Shown: positions 35,994-45,545 of the stretch, piece by piece
Layout: the number at the start of each line of letters is the position of its first letter
Numbering within the stretch: the first letter of the stretch is position 1
Origin: Occultella gossypii
GTDB lineage: Bacteria > Actinomycetota > Actinomycetes > Actinomycetales > Beutenbergiaceae
Reading direction: 5' to 3'
DNA length: 64,000 nucleotides
NCBI RefSeq assembly: GCF_019947135.1
Contig: NZ_JAGSHT010000015.1
Span: 62,001 to 126,000 of the forward strand
Notes under the pieces: generated by a model
What the model saw: the letters and a program-made list of their open reading frames with translations, nothing else
Told to the model about the DNA's origin: nothing
The model's database searches: none
Position numbers and translations under genes: made by a program

Positions 35994-37685
35994 ATGACAC
36001 AGATCACGGGGGACCTCAGACCATCACGATCACGCAGCGCTGCGTTCGCCGCACTGGCGGCCGCCGGGCTCCTGCTCGGCGGCGCCACGGCCGCCGGCGC
36101 GGCCCCGTCCGCGGGCGCCGAACCCACCCCACCGCCGGCCGACGCCACGCAGGTGGAAGCACCGATCCCGGACCTCGTCTGGGAGGCCTGCGGCGACGGA
36201 CTGGAGGACTTCGAGTGCGCGAGCGCCGAGGTGCCCAGCGACTACGACGAACCGTACGGCCCGACCACGACGATCGCGCTGACCCGGCTTCCGGCCACCG
36301 ACCCGGAGCAGCGGATCGGCTCACTGTTCCTGAACTTCGGCGGCCCGGGCGGCCCCGGGGTGGCGAACCTCCAGGCGCTCGGCCCGCAGGCGTACGGCCC
36401 CGAGCTGCGCGCCCGGTTCGACATCATCGGCTTCGATCCGCGCGGCGTCGGGCTCTCGGACCCGGTGACCTGCTTCCGCAACGCCGACGCCGAGGCTCGA
36501 TGGGCCTCGAACCTGGCGGCGTTCCCGGTCGGCCCGCTCGAACAGGCCCGGTTCATCGGTTCCTGGGCCGTGGCCGGTGCCTCCTGCACGGCGATCTCCG
36601 GTGACCGGATCGCCACCTCCTCGACGGCGAACGTGGCGCGCGACATGGATCTGTTGCGCCAGGCCGTGGGCGACGCCGAGCTGAACTACCTCGGCTACTC
36701 CTACGGCACGTACCTCGGCGTCACCTACGGGGCGCTGTTCCCGGACCGGATCCGTGCCCTGGTGCTCGACGGCACGATGGACCCGGAGTCCTACACGGGC
36801 CTGGATGACGACCGGACCATCGGGCGCCGGAGCGGCCAGGCGGTCGCCGCGAGCGAGACGTACGCGCAGTTCCTGCGCCTGTGCGCCGAGGCCGGACCGC
36901 AGGGCTGCGCGCTGGCCGCGCTCGGGGACCCGGCGCGGGTGATGGATGACCTGTTCGCGCAGTTGCAGGCCGAGCCGGTCGAGGTGCCGCTGGGCGACGG
37001 GACCACCATCCCGATCGGCTACGACGACGCCGTCACCACGATCTTCTCGTCGCTGTACGCCCCGGCCGGCTGGGCCGACCTGGCCGCCGCGTTGGCCTCG
37101 CTGGTGCGGGTCCCCGAACAGGCGGGCACCCTGTCCGCCCAGCAGGACTCGCTCGGCAACGACTCGATCCAGGACCTGCTCCGCCGGGTCGGGATCCTCG
37201 AGGACTACCCCTCGATGGGCGGCGCGCTGGCGAGCATGTGCGTCGACGGCGAGCACCCCGGCACCGCGTACGACTACCCGTCGCAGGCGGCCGCGGCGGA
37301 GGCGCAGGCACCGCACTTCGGCACGGCCAGGGCCTGGGTCGGCATCCAGTGCGAGTTCACCCCGGTGGCCGACGAGGACCGGTACACGGGCCCCTGGGAG
37401 CAGGGTACCGACGCCCCGGTGCTGGTCATCGGCACCCGCTACGACCCGGCGACGCCGTACGCGTTCACGCAGCCGTACGCGGACCTGTGGCAGGACGCGC
37501 GGATGCTCACGGTCGAGGGCTACGGCCACACCACCCTGGTCACCCCGAGCGCGTGCGCCGACGCGGCGATCACGAACTACCTGATTGACCTCGAGGCCAC
37601 CGACGGAGCGACCTGCGAGCAGGACCTCGCCCCGTTCACGGCGGCGGCGCAGGAGCAGGTGCCGGCGACCATCCCGGTCGGCTGA
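35994..37685 (+). CDS. Secreted alpha/beta-hydrolase, tripeptidyl aminopeptidase type
   Basis: 563 aa. Signal peptide (residues 1-37, ending AGAAPSAG). Alpha/beta-hydrolase motifs: oxyanion region 'LFLNFGGPGGPGVANL', nucleophile 'YLGYSYGTYLG' (Ser 236), acid 'GTRYDPATP', and His in 'YGHTTL'. The C-terminal TAP-like domain fits the SlpD/tripeptidyl aminopeptidase group of Streptomyces (S33). ATG 35994 with AGAGG; the longer frame from 35754 is in the divergent region and rejected. It would digest peptides outside the cell. A perfect 26-bp palindrome follows the stop. Confidence 0.88.
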   Translation: MTQITGDLRPSRSRSAAFAALAAAGLLLGGATAAGAAPSAGAEPTPPPADATQVEAPIPDLVWEACGDGLEDFECASAEVPSDYDEPYGPTTTIALTRLPATDPEQRIGSLFLNFGGPGGPGVANLQALGPQAYGPELRARFDIIGFDPRGVGLSDPVTCFRNADAEARWASNLAAFPVGPLEQARFIGSWAVAGASCTAISGDRIATSSTANVARDMDLLRQAVGDAELNYLGYSYGTYLGVTYGALFPDRIRALVLDGTMDPESYTGLDDDRTIGRRSGQAVAASETYAQFLRLCAEAGPQGCALAALGDPARVMDDLFAQLQAEPVEVPLGDGTTIPIGYDDAVTTIFSSLYAPAGWADLAAALASLVRVPEQAGTLSAQQDSLGNDSIQDLLRRVGILEDYPSMGGALASMCVDGEHPGTAYDYPSQAAAAEAQAPHFGTARAWVGIQCEFTPVADEDRYTGPWEQGTDAPVLVIGTRYDPATPYAFTQPYADLWQDARMLTVEGYGHTTLVTPSACADAAITNYLIDLEATDGATCEQDLAPFTAAAQEQVPATIPVG

Positions 37686-37714
37686 CCGGAGGAACAAGAA
37701 ACTGCCCGACGGCG

Positions 37715-37740
37715 GGGCGGTGCACCCGGGTGCACCGCCC
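37715..37740. terminator. Palindromic bidirectional terminator
   Basis: GGGCGGTGCACCC followed by its exact complement, between the convergent peptidase and lipoprotein genes. Confidence 0.75.
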
Positions 37741-37756
37741 AGCCGGCGGCGGTGGG

Positions 37757-39262
37757 TCAGCCCGGCCGGACCACCCGCACCAGGGTGCGGTCGTCGCCGG
37801 CCAGGCCCACCGCGGTGTCGGTCGCGCGGAGCAGCAGCGGCCCGACCGTCAGGCGGTCGATCTCGGCGCCCGTGGCCGCGTCGACCGTGATCACGATCTT
37901 CTCCGGACCGGGTCCGGTCTGCAGACTCGCCACGACGACGTCCACCGCGGCGAGGTAGCCGTACCCGATCGCCCCGGACCCCTCGCCCGCCCCGGCCACC
38001 CAGAGCGGCTCCTCGCTCGTCCGGGCCATGAGCGTCAGCAGGTCGCCGCCCGTCGAGACCAGCCACCCGGAGGACTCCATCGGCCGGTCGAACACGTCCA
38101 TCGCGGGAAAGCCGTCGACGACGAAACCGGCCTGAGCACCGGGCAGTTCCCAGTACTTCTGCCCGTCGTAGGAGAACGAGGCGACGCCGCCGGAGATGCC
38201 GTCGTCATAGACGACGCCGGCGAGGCACGTCCGGCCGGCCGCATCGTTCAGCGCGACCCACTCGTGGAAGCAGTCCGCAGCCCCGGTGAACTCGGACGCA
38301 ACGCCCGCGACCCAGTCCAGCACGATCCGGCCCGCGGCTGCGTACGAGTCGTTCCAGACCCCGATCACGGCGACGTCGTCGTCGAACGGCTCGATCCAGT
38401 ACGTCGGCCGGTCATAGCCCGTGCGGATGGCTTCGACGGACCCGTCCGACCACGGGATCGACACGCTCGTGCTGTCCCCGGTGACCGGGTCGAACCGGAC
38501 CGCGGTGAGGTCGGCATCATCCGAGCCGACCGCCCAGATCTCGTCGCCGACCTCGGTCGGCCACACCGAGCCCGGTAGGTCGAGAGTATCTCGGGGCGCA
38601 CCGGTGGCCGCGTCCAGTGTCACGACGCCCTCGTCCTGGTCGCACTCGGAGGCCGACGCGGTCAGCACGACGACCTCGGCACCGGTGAGCGCGGAGATGT
38701 CGAACGACGAGCAGATGTCCAGATCCGCGATCGGCACCTGCCAGCGGGGCTCACCCGTCGCCCATTCCGTCGCGACGAGCAGGTCGCCGCCGGTGCCGGC
38801 CACCACCGACACGACCGCGGTCCCGGTGCTCTCGACCCGGGCGAGCAGCGCGTTCTGACGCACGCCGGCCAGGTCCCAGAGCTGCTCACCGGTCGTCACG
38901 TCATAGGCCGCCAGGTCGCCGTAGTGCGAGTCGCCGGCGAACCAGGTCTCGCCCACGCTGAAGGCCGCCCTGCCCTCATCGTCGGAGGCGACCAGCCACA
39001 TGTTCGGAGGCAGTTCGACCCAGTCGCCGAGCACGGCGTCGGGCTCCGGCGGCTGCGTCGGTTCGGTCGGCTCCGGGCTCGGTTCGGTGGTCGTCGGCGT
39101 CTGCTCGGCACTGCTCGACGGCTCGTCGCCCGGATCCTGTCCTTCGGCGCCGGCACCGCAACCGGCCACGAGCAGTGCTGCGGCGGCCGTCCCTGCCACG
39201 GCCGCCCCGAGGCGTCCCCGCACGCCCCGTCGCCGCGTCGATCCCCTTGTCAATGCGCCCAC
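37757..39262 (-). CDS. PQQ-like beta-propeller lipoprotein, paralogue 2
   Basis: 501 aa. Lipobox AALLVAGC near residue 35 after an Arg-rich n-region, Glu/Pro/Thr-rich linker, then 'GDWVELPPNMWLVASDDEGRAAFSVG' and propeller blades ('DVTTGEQLWDLAG', 'EWATGEPRWQVP', 'DAATGAPRDTL'). Conserved Cys: 'DICSSFDIS', 'SECDQDEGVVTLD', 'AADCFHEW', 'GRTCLAG'. It aligns along its whole length with the protein at 40350, for example 'ERPM/DRPMESSGWLVSTGGDLLTL'. GTG 39262 with GGGGGC upstream. Confidence 0.8.
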   Translation of the reverse strand: MGALTRGSTRRRGVRGRLGAAVAGTAAAALLVAGCGAGAEGQDPGDEPSSSAEQTPTTTEPSPEPTEPTQPPEPDAVLGDWVELPPNMWLVASDDEGRAAFSVGETWFAGDSHYGDLAAYDVTTGEQLWDLAGVRQNALLARVESTGTAVVSVVAGTGGDLLVATEWATGEPRWQVPIADLDICSSFDISALTGAEVVVLTASASECDQDEGVVTLDAATGAPRDTLDLPGSVWPTEVGDEIWAVGSDDADLTAVRFDPVTGDSTSVSIPWSDGSVEAIRTGYDRPTYWIEPFDDDVAVIGVWNDSYAAAGRIVLDWVAGVASEFTGAADCFHEWVALNDAAGRTCLAGVVYDDGISGGVASFSYDGQKYWELPGAQAGFVVDGFPAMDVFDRPMESSGWLVSTGGDLLTLMARTSEEPLWVAGAGEGSGAIGYGYLAAVDVVVASLQTGPGPEKIVITVDAATGAEIDRLTVGPLLLRATDTAVGLAGDDRTLVRVVRPG

Positions 39263-39444
39263 GTCGGCGCCCCCTCATCTGGCGGTCCCCACCGCCCTAG
39301 CCCCTGTAGTCGGCGCGATCACGCCGTCTACCGTGAGAATGTCAGGCCGCCGGCGGTTGCGCCGGGCATCCATGGAAGCGATACCGGATCGTGACGCCGG
39401 CGCCGATCGACGGGCTCCGCTGCCGCAGGTCTTGCCGCCCGTCC

Positions 39445-39450
39445 TACAGT
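39445..39450 (+). promoter_or_regulatory. -10 box of a leaderless promoter
   Basis: TACAGT, 7 nt before GTG at 39458. Confidence 0.5.
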
Positions 39451-39457
39451 CGGTCCT

Positions 39458-40345
39458 GTGAAGGTCACGTTCTACGACGACCCTGCCGAGTTCCTCGCGG
39501 TCGCCCACCCGACGCTGGCTGCCGACCCGGTGGTCGGCAGTGTGGTCGCCACCACCACCGAACGCGCCGCCCGTGAGCGTGCCACCGGCGTTCCGGACCC
39601 GGGCGGCCCGTGCTGGTGGGCAACGGTGACCGACGGCGACGTGGTGATCGGGCTGGCCATGCGCACCGCTCCACGGCCGCCGTACCCGATATTCGTGCTG
39701 CCGATGCCCGACGAGGCTGCTCGCCGTCTTGCGGGATCGCTGCGGGAACGCGGCGAACACCCGGGCGGCTGCAACGGGGCGCTTCCGGCGGCCCGGGCCT
39801 TGGCCGACGAGACCGTGCGACTGTGGGGTGGGGCCTCGACGATCGCCCAACACACCCGGCTGTTCGAGTGCCGCGAGGTGGTCCGGCCCGGGGAGGTCCC
39901 GGGGCTGCTGCGGCGGGCCGAGCCGTCGGACGCCGATCTGGTGCTGGACTGGTTCGAGGCGTTCCATCGTGACGCCGACGAGCAGGCCGGCCGGGATCCG
40001 GGCCGTGGCTTTCGTCCCGACCCGGACCGTGTCCGCCGCGCCGTCGCCGCCGGCGGGGTCTGGCTGTTCACCGATCCGGACGGTAGGCCCGTGCACCTGA
40101 CCGGGACGAGCCCGCCCGCGTTCGGGGTCGTGCGGATCGCCCCGGTCTACACCCCGAAGGGCAACCGCGGCCGCGGGATCGCCTCGCACGTCGTCGCCGA
40201 GCTGACCTCCCGCGGCCTCGCCGATGGGCTGCGGACGTGCCTGTTCACCGACCAGGCCAACCCCACCTCGAACAAGATCTACGAGGCAGTCGGCTACCGA
40301 CGCGTCGTCGACATGGCGAACCTGGGTATCACGGCGGCCGGATAA
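39458..40345 (+). CDS. GNAT-family N-acetyltransferase with N-terminal extra domain
   Basis: 295 aa. The C-terminal half is a GNAT domain: 'IAPVYTPKGNRGRGIASHVVAELTSRGLADG' (R-G-x-G-I-A) near residue 225 and 'LFTDQANPTSNKIYEAVGYRRVVDM'. The first ~140 residues form a degenerate GNAT-like domain ('PCWWATVTDGDVVIGLAMRTAP'), as in other two-domain acetyltransferases. The start is GTG with a leaderless box. It lies between two lipoprotein genes on the other strand, with only 4 nt between its stop and the next stop. Substrate unknown. Confidence 0.85.
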   Translation: MKVTFYDDPAEFLAVAHPTLAADPVVGSVVATTTERAARERATGVPDPGGPCWWATVTDGDVVIGLAMRTAPRPPYPIFVLPMPDEAARRLAGSLRERGEHPGGCNGALPAARALADETVRLWGGASTIAQHTRLFECREVVRPGEVPGLLRRAEPSDADLVLDWFEAFHRDADEQAGRDPGRGFRPDPDRVRRAVAAGGVWLFTDPDGRPVHLTGTSPPAFGVVRIAPVYTPKGNRGRGIASHVVAELTSRGLADGLRTCLFTDQANPTSNKIYEAVGYRRVVDMANLGITAAG

Positions 40346-40349
40346 CGCC

Positions 40350-41819
40350 TCAGCGCTCCGCCACCTGCACCATCCGGACCAACGTGCGTTCCTCGTTGGT
40401 GGCCACGACCGCCGTGTCGGTGCTCGTGAACCACATCGGATCCTCGACCCTGCGGTCGAGCTCCTCGCCGGTCGACGCGTCGACGGTCAGGATGACCGTT
40501 GTGTCCGGCCCACCCTCGACCAGGGCGACCAGTGTGTCCACGCCCGCGAGGTAGCCGTAGCCCACGGCGCCCGAGCCCTCCCCCTCGCCCACCACCCAGA
40601 CGGGCCGATCCTGGGGTCTGGCCACGAGGGTGAGCAGGTCGTCGCCGGTCGAGACCAGCCACCCCGAGACCTCCATCGGCCGCTCGAAGACCGCCATCCT
40701 CGAGTCGCCGTCGACCGAGAACCCCGAATAGGCGCCGGACGGCAGCTCCCAGTACTGCTCACCGTCGAAGGAGAACGAGGAGATGCCCTCGGTGCCGTCG
40801 AAGGTGGCGTCGGCCAGGCAGGTCCGCCCGTCCGGGTCGTTGAGCGACTGCCGGTCTCCGAAGCACTCCGGCGCCCCGGTGAACTCGGACACCGTGCCCG
40901 AGCCCCAGTCCATCAGGACCCTCGCCATGCCCTCGTCGGTCGAGACGACGATGACCGCCGTGTCGACGTCGAACGGCCAGATCCAGTACCACGCCGCCGG
41001 ATCCCCCCGCACCTCGGAAACGGTCTCCTGCGACCACGGCAGTGACACGGTCTCGCCGTCCCCCGTGACCGGATCGAACGTGGCCGCCGTCAGGCCGGTG
41101 TCGTCGGTCGCGACCGCCCAGAACTCGCCGCCCACCTCCGAGACCCAGGCGGCTCCCGGAAGGTCGAGTCGCGGCTCACGGACCTGGCCGGTGAGCGGAT
41201 CGAGGGTGAGCACCGATGGACCCGAGTCGTCCGCACAGTCGGGCGCCGACGAACGCAACGCCACGACATCGGCGTCGGTGAGCGGCGAGATCACGAACTC
41301 CCGGCAGATGCCCAGCTCCGCGACCGGAACCTGCCAGCGGGGTTCGCCGGTCTCCCAGTCCGTCCCGACGAGCAGATCACCGTCACCGTCGTGGACGACC
41401 GAGACGACCACCTCACCGGCGCTCTCGGCGCTCGCGTTCATGACCTCTGCCCGAACGTTCTCGAGTGCCCAGAGTTGCTGCCCGGTGGGGACGTCGTAGG
41501 CGATCAGGTCGGCGTAGAAATCACCGTCGATCTCCATGGCACCGCCTGGACTGAAGGCCGCCCGGCCCGCGTCATCGGAGGCGATCGCCCAGAGGCCACC
41601 GGGCAACTCGACCCAGTCGGCCAGGACCCAGGCCGGCGCCGGCGGGTCCGTACTCGGCGGATCCGAACTCGTCGGCTCACTCGGCGCCGCCGTCGGGTCC
41701 GGTACCGGGCCCTCCCCCGTGCAGCCACCCAGCAACGCCACCGCAGCTGCCAGTCCCACGGCCAGCGGCCGCGCCCAGAACGTCCCCGGCCGCGCCGGTC
41801 CCCTCGTCGTGGCGTCCAC
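40350..41819 (-). CDS. PQQ-like beta-propeller lipoprotein, paralogue 3
   Basis: 489 aa from GTG 41819, chosen for the AAGGGG site 8 nt upstream; the frame is open to 41882. Signal peptide 'FWARPLAVGLAAAVALLGGC' ends in a lipobox, followed by a Pro/Ser/Thr/Asp linker and 'LADWVELPGGLWAIASDDAGRAAFSPGG'. The blades ('DVPTGQQLWALENV', 'DWETGEPRWQVPV') and four Cys (in 'GICREFVIS', 'SAPDCADD', 'APECFGD', 'GRTCLAD') match paralogue 2 closely and paralogue 1 more loosely, so 2 and 3 probably arose by later duplication. Confidence 0.8.
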   Translation of the reverse strand: MDATTRGPARPGTFWARPLAVGLAAAVALLGGCTGEGPVPDPTAAPSEPTSSDPPSTDPPAPAWVLADWVELPGGLWAIASDDAGRAAFSPGGAMEIDGDFYADLIAYDVPTGQQLWALENVRAEVMNASAESAGEVVVSVVHDGDGDLLVGTDWETGEPRWQVPVAELGICREFVISPLTDADVVALRSSAPDCADDSGPSVLTLDPLTGQVREPRLDLPGAAWVSEVGGEFWAVATDDTGLTAATFDPVTGDGETVSLPWSQETVSEVRGDPAAWYWIWPFDVDTAVIVVSTDEGMARVLMDWGSGTVSEFTGAPECFGDRQSLNDPDGRTCLADATFDGTEGISSFSFDGEQYWELPSGAYSGFSVDGDSRMAVFERPMEVSGWLVSTGDDLLTLVARPQDRPVWVVGEGEGSGAVGYGYLAGVDTLVALVEGGPDTTVILTVDASTGEELDRRVEDPMWFTSTDTAVVATNEERTLVRMVQVAER

Positions 41820-41957
41820 GACTCCTGCCCCTTGTCCGACGGTCCCCACCGCCATCGCCCCTTGTGGTCGGCGTTGTCGCACGACTCGTTCCGACTGTGT
41901 CAGGGCTGGGCCACCTGCATCACGGAACGTCGCAACCGTGACCGGATCGTGACCGAC

Positions 41958-44444
41958 TCAGAGCTTGGTCACCGGGGAGTACCGCAGCAGCAGCCGCTTC
42001 GTGCCGCTGGATCCGAAATCGATCTTCGCGACGGCGTTGGCGCCGGTGCTCTCGACGGCGATCACGCGGCCCATGCCGTAGGCGTCGTGGGTCACCCGGT
42101 CACCGACGTCCACCGACGGCGCGTCGGCACGGGGCTTCGCCGAGCCGAATGACGGCGCGTCCGCGCCTGCGCGGGTGGTGCGGACAGGTGGCGCGGACGG
42201 CCCGCGGGACCCGCTGCGGCCACCGTCCCCGTGGTTCCGGTAGCCGCCGGTGAAGGATCCGCCCCGCAGGGCAGCCATCGACGACTCGCGGCGCTTCCAG
42301 TCCATCAGTTCCTCAGGGATGTCCGCGATGAACCGGCTGGCGGGCAGCTCGTTGGGCATCCCCCACGCCGTCCGGACCGCGGCCCGGGACAGGTACAGCC
42401 GCTGCCGCGCCCGGGTCAGCGCGACGTAGGCGAGCCGGCGCTCCTCGGCGAGCTCCGTCTCGTCCGCGAGGGAACGCTGGTGCGGGAACGTGCCGTCCTC
42501 GAGACCGGTGACGAAGACGACCGGGAACTCCAGCCCTTTCGCCGTGTGGACCGTCATCAGGGTGACGACGCCGCGATCGTCGTCGTCGTCGGGGATCTGG
42601 TCGGTGTCCGCGACCAGCGCGACCCGCTCGAGGAAGTCGCCCAGGTCACCCTCCGGGTCACTCTCGGAGAACTCCGTGGCGACGGCGTGCAGCTCCGCGA
42701 GGTTCTCCACGCGGGAGGCGTCCTGCGGATCGTCGCTCGCGCGCAGCTCGGCGAGGTAGCCCGACCGGTCCAGGGCCGCGTCGAGCACCTCCGCCGGGGA
42801 GGCGCCGCCGGCGGCGAGGTCCCGCAGGCCGGTCATCAGGGTCGCGAAGCCGCGGACCGCCGTCAGGGACCTGGTGGCGAGGCCGATCACGTTCTCGGCG
42901 TCCGCGATCGCGGCCCCGAACGAGATCCGCTCCCGCTCGGAGTGCGCTGTGATCATCGCCTCGGCCCGGTCCCCCACGCCGCGCTTGGGGACGTTCAGGA
43001 TCCGTCGGAGGTTGATCGCATCGTCCGGGTTGGCGATCGCCCGCAGGTAGGCGATCGCGTCCTTGACCTCACGGCGCTCGTAGAACCTGGTACCACCGAC
43101 CACCTTGTACGGCAGTCCGACGCGGATCAGGACCTCCTCCAGAGCCCGGGACTGGGCGTTGGTCCGGTAGAAGATCGCCACATCGCCGGGTCGGACCCCG
43201 TCGGAGTCACCGAGGCGGTCGATCTCCTCGGCGATGAACCGGGCCTCCTCGTGCTCGCTGTCCGCGACGTACCCGACGATCTGCGGGCCGGAGCCGCTGT
43301 CCGTCCAGAGGTTCTTCGCCCGGCGGTCGGGATTGCGGGAGATGACGGCGTTGGCAGCGCTCAGGATGGTCTGGGTGGAGCGGTAGTTCTGCTCGAGCAG
43401 GATGGTCGTCGCGTCCGGGTAGTCGCTCTCGAACTCGACGATGTTGCGGATCGTCGCGCCCCGGAACGCGTAGATGGACTGGTCCGCGTCACCGACGACG
43501 GTGAGTTCCGCCGTCGGCAGCTCGTTGTCGTTCTCATCGGTGCTCCCGGCGGCGGCGGACGGGTCCAGCGGGACCCCGGCCAGTTCGCGCACCAGCATGT
43601 ACTGGGCCTGGTTCGTGTCCTGGTACTCATCGACGAGGATGTGCCGGAACCGGCGCCGGTAGTGCTCGGCGACGGCCGGGAACGCCTGGAGCAGGTTCAC
43701 CGTCGTCATGATCAGGTCGTCGAAGTCGAGGGCGTGCGCCTGCCGCAGCCGCTCGTTGTAGAGCCGGTACGCGGCGGCCAGGTTCTGCTCGAACGGGTTG
43801 GAGTCCCCGACCGTCTTCGCGTAGTCGTCCGGGTCGACGAGCTCGTTCTTGAGGTCGGAGACCCGATTCGAGAACGCCTTCGGGGGGAACCGCTTCGGGT
43901 CCAGGTCGAGCTCCCGGCAGACCAGGAGCATCAGGCGCTGGGAGTCCGCGGCGTCGTAGATGGAGAAGTTGGAGCGCAGTCCCAGGGTCTTGGCCTCACG
44001 GCGCAGGATCCGGACACACGCGGAGTGGAACGTGGAGACCCACATGTTCCGGGCGCGGGGTCCCACGAGCTCGCTGACCCGCTCGCGCATCTCGGCGGCG
44101 GCCTTGTTGGTGAACGTGATCGCGAGGATCTCGCCGGTGCGCGCACGGCCGGTCGCGAGCAGGTAGGCGATCCGGTGGGTCAGCACCCGGGTCTTGCCGG
44201 AGCCGGCACCGGCGATGATCAGCAGCTGCCCGCCCTCATGCACCACGGCCGCACGTTGCTGCGGGTTCAGGCCGTCGAGCAGGGCCTCGGCGGCGAGCGA
44301 GCCCGGCCCGTTCTCGCCGTTGCTGTCTCGGCCGTCGGGGGACGCCTGCGCGTCCGGGTCACGTGGTGGCATCACCCGGGGCAGGTGGGCGTCGGCGGAC
44401 GCGGACAGACCGGGCAGCGGGAGGTTGTCGAACAGTGAGGTCAT
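41958..44444 (-). CDS. pcrA: ATP-dependent DNA helicase PcrA/UvrD
   Basis: 828 aa superfamily-1A helicase of DNA repair and replication. Walker A 'IIAGAGSGKTRVLTHRIAYLL' at residues 76-95, motif Ia 'AITFTNKAAAEMRER', Walker B 'HILVDEYQDTNQAQY', 'VVGDADQSIYAFRGA', 'LEQNYRSTQTIL', 'VTLMTVHTAKGLEFPVVFVTG' and 'RLAYVALTRARQRLYLSRA' in order. The C-terminal Tudor-like KOW segment 'GDRVTHDAYGMGRVIAVES' (about residues 775-828) binds RNA polymerase in PcrA and is complete. A TTCACC box 18 bp before TAGTCT gives a promoter very close to the ATG. Position near sucCD mirrors mycobacteria. Confidence 0.97.
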   Translation of the reverse strand: MTSLFDNLPLPGLSASADAHLPRVMPPRDPDAQASPDGRDSNGENGPGSLAAEALLDGLNPQQRAAVVHEGGQLLIIAGAGSGKTRVLTHRIAYLLATGRARTGEILAITFTNKAAAEMRERVSELVGPRARNMWVSTFHSACVRILRREAKTLGLRSNFSIYDAADSQRLMLLVCRELDLDPKRFPPKAFSNRVSDLKNELVDPDDYAKTVGDSNPFEQNLAAAYRLYNERLRQAHALDFDDLIMTTVNLLQAFPAVAEHYRRRFRHILVDEYQDTNQAQYMLVRELAGVPLDPSAAAGSTDENDNELPTAELTVVGDADQSIYAFRGATIRNIVEFESDYPDATTILLEQNYRSTQTILSAANAVISRNPDRRAKNLWTDSGSGPQIVGYVADSEHEEARFIAEEIDRLGDSDGVRPGDVAIFYRTNAQSRALEEVLIRVGLPYKVVGGTRFYERREVKDAIAYLRAIANPDDAINLRRILNVPKRGVGDRAEAMITAHSERERISFGAAIADAENVIGLATRSLTAVRGFATLMTGLRDLAAGGASPAEVLDAALDRSGYLAELRASDDPQDASRVENLAELHAVATEFSESDPEGDLGDFLERVALVADTDQIPDDDDDRGVVTLMTVHTAKGLEFPVVFVTGLEDGTFPHQRSLADETELAEERRLAYVALTRARQRLYLSRAAVRTAWGMPNELPASRFIADIPEELMDWKRRESSMAALRGGSFTGGYRNHGDGGRSGSRGPSAPPVRTTRAGADAPSFGSAKPRADAPSVDVGDRVTHDAYGMGRVIAVESTGANAVAKIDFGSSGTKRLLLRYSPVTKL

Positions 44445-44453
44445 GGCACCTCA

Positions 44454-44483
44454 AGACTAGGCGTCACCGCCGACACCGGTGAA
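44454..44483 (-). promoter_or_regulatory. pcrA promoter
   Basis: Minus strand: -35-like TTCACC (44478-44483), an 18-bp spacer, then TAGTCT (44454-44459), 9 nt before the pcrA ATG. Confidence 0.55.
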
Positions 44484-44498
44484 CGTCCATCCACACGC

Positions 44499-44975
44499 TC
44501 AGGTCAGGATCAGGCCCACGACCCAGGCGCCGATCGCGACCATCGCGCCGGCGAGCTCCACGAGGATCGTCACGCCGGTGGCCTTCAGGGCCGACTTCGT
44601 GGAGGTCCAGGCAGGTGCCAGGTCGCGCAGACGGATCCACTCGGCGAGGAACACCGCAAGCACGAAGAACAGCGGGAGGCCGATCACCGGCACCACGAAG
44701 AAGCCGATCACGCCGGCGACCCCACCCCAGATCAGCGTCGAGTTCGGCACGCCGGCCCGTTTCAGCCCGCGCCCGGCGAGCAGGTACTTGCCCACGCCGG
44801 CGGCCACGACCGCGAGCGCTCCGATCACGAACACCCACCAGGCGCCGCCGCCGGTCGCGATCGCCCAGATGAGAACGGCGCCGAGCACGATCAGGGAGCC
44901 CGGCAGGACCTGGACGACGACTCCGAACAGGCCGACCACCATGATCAGGGCGCAGATGACTTCGAGTGCACTCAC
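44499..44975 (-). CDS. DUF456 membrane protein
   Basis: 158 aa with about four to five membrane helices. The helices 'ICALIMVVGLFGVVVQVLPGSLIVLGAVLIWA' and 'VFVIGALAVVAAGVGKYLLAGRGLKRAGVPNSTLIWGGVAGVIGFFVVPVIGLPLFFVLAVFLAE' match DUF456, where Gly-rich helices line a glycine-zipper-like core. Function unknown. The start is GTG; pcrA starts 55 nt downstream on the same strand. The stretch 44976-45148 upstream contains no gene I can support. Confidence 0.85.
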   Translation of the reverse strand: MSALEVICALIMVVGLFGVVVQVLPGSLIVLGAVLIWAIATGGGAWWVFVIGALAVVAAGVGKYLLAGRGLKRAGVPNSTLIWGGVAGVIGFFVVPVIGLPLFFVLAVFLAEWIRLRDLAPAWTSTKSALKATGVTILVELAGAMVAIGAWVVGLILT

Positions 44976-45148
44976 CCGGTCAGTGTGCCGGGTCCGGGCG
45001 GCGCCTGCTCATGGACACCCTCGTAGCGGGTCAGCCGCAGCAGCCGACGCCGAGCCGGTGGTGGACGAACCGAACGGTCACGACCGGCTGCCAGATGAGC
45101 AGGTCCGCCGCACGCCAGACCGCGGCGCACCGCCGGGCAGCGTGCGGC

Positions 45149-45496
45149 TCAGCTCCAGAGCACCGCGATCGCGATGTTGACGACGGTGAGGCCGGCGATC
45201 CCGCCGAGGTAACCCTTGGTGACCTTCTCGGAGTTCCGGGAGCCGTAGATCACGAGCCCGGTCACCACGAGGGCGATGACGAGCTTCACGCCGATCTTGA
45301 TGTTGTTCGGGTCGTTTCCGGCCACGCCGGCGGAGGCCAGGCCGACCATCAGGATGCCGGTGATCAGGGCGGTGAGGATGCCGTGCACCGTGCCCTTGTA
45401 CAACGTCGCCGACTTCAGGCCGGCGAGGCTGCCGCCGAGCACGATGGCCCAGCCGATGAGGTGCAGGACGAGCAGGATCCCGTAGACGATGTCCAT
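45149..45496 (-). CDS. Small integral membrane protein (115 aa)
   Basis: Four predicted helices: 'IVYGILLVLHLIGWAIVLGGSLAGL', 'GILTALITGILMVGLASAG', 'IGVKLVIALVVTGLVIYGS', 'GLTVVNIAIAVLWS'. An early His in helix 1 (VLHLIG) and a second at 'TVHGIL' could be haem or metal ligands, as in other four-helix membrane proteins; this is inference. ATG is 7 nt after TAGTGT. No family with known function recognised; similar proteins are common in actinobacteria. Confidence 0.7.
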   Translation of the reverse strand: MDIVYGILLVLHLIGWAIVLGGSLAGLKSATLYKGTVHGILTALITGILMVGLASAGVAGNDPNNIKIGVKLVIALVVTGLVIYGSRNSEKVTKGYLGGIAGLTVVNIAIAVLWS

Positions 45497-45503
45497 GATC
45501 CTG

Positions 45504-45509
45504 ACACTA
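45504..45509 (-). promoter_or_regulatory. -10 box of a leaderless promoter
   Basis: TAGTGT on the minus strand, 7 nt before ATG at 45496. Confidence 0.5.
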
Positions 45510-45545
45510 CGTCAGAATGGTGCCGCCGAGCCAATCGCTTCCGGC

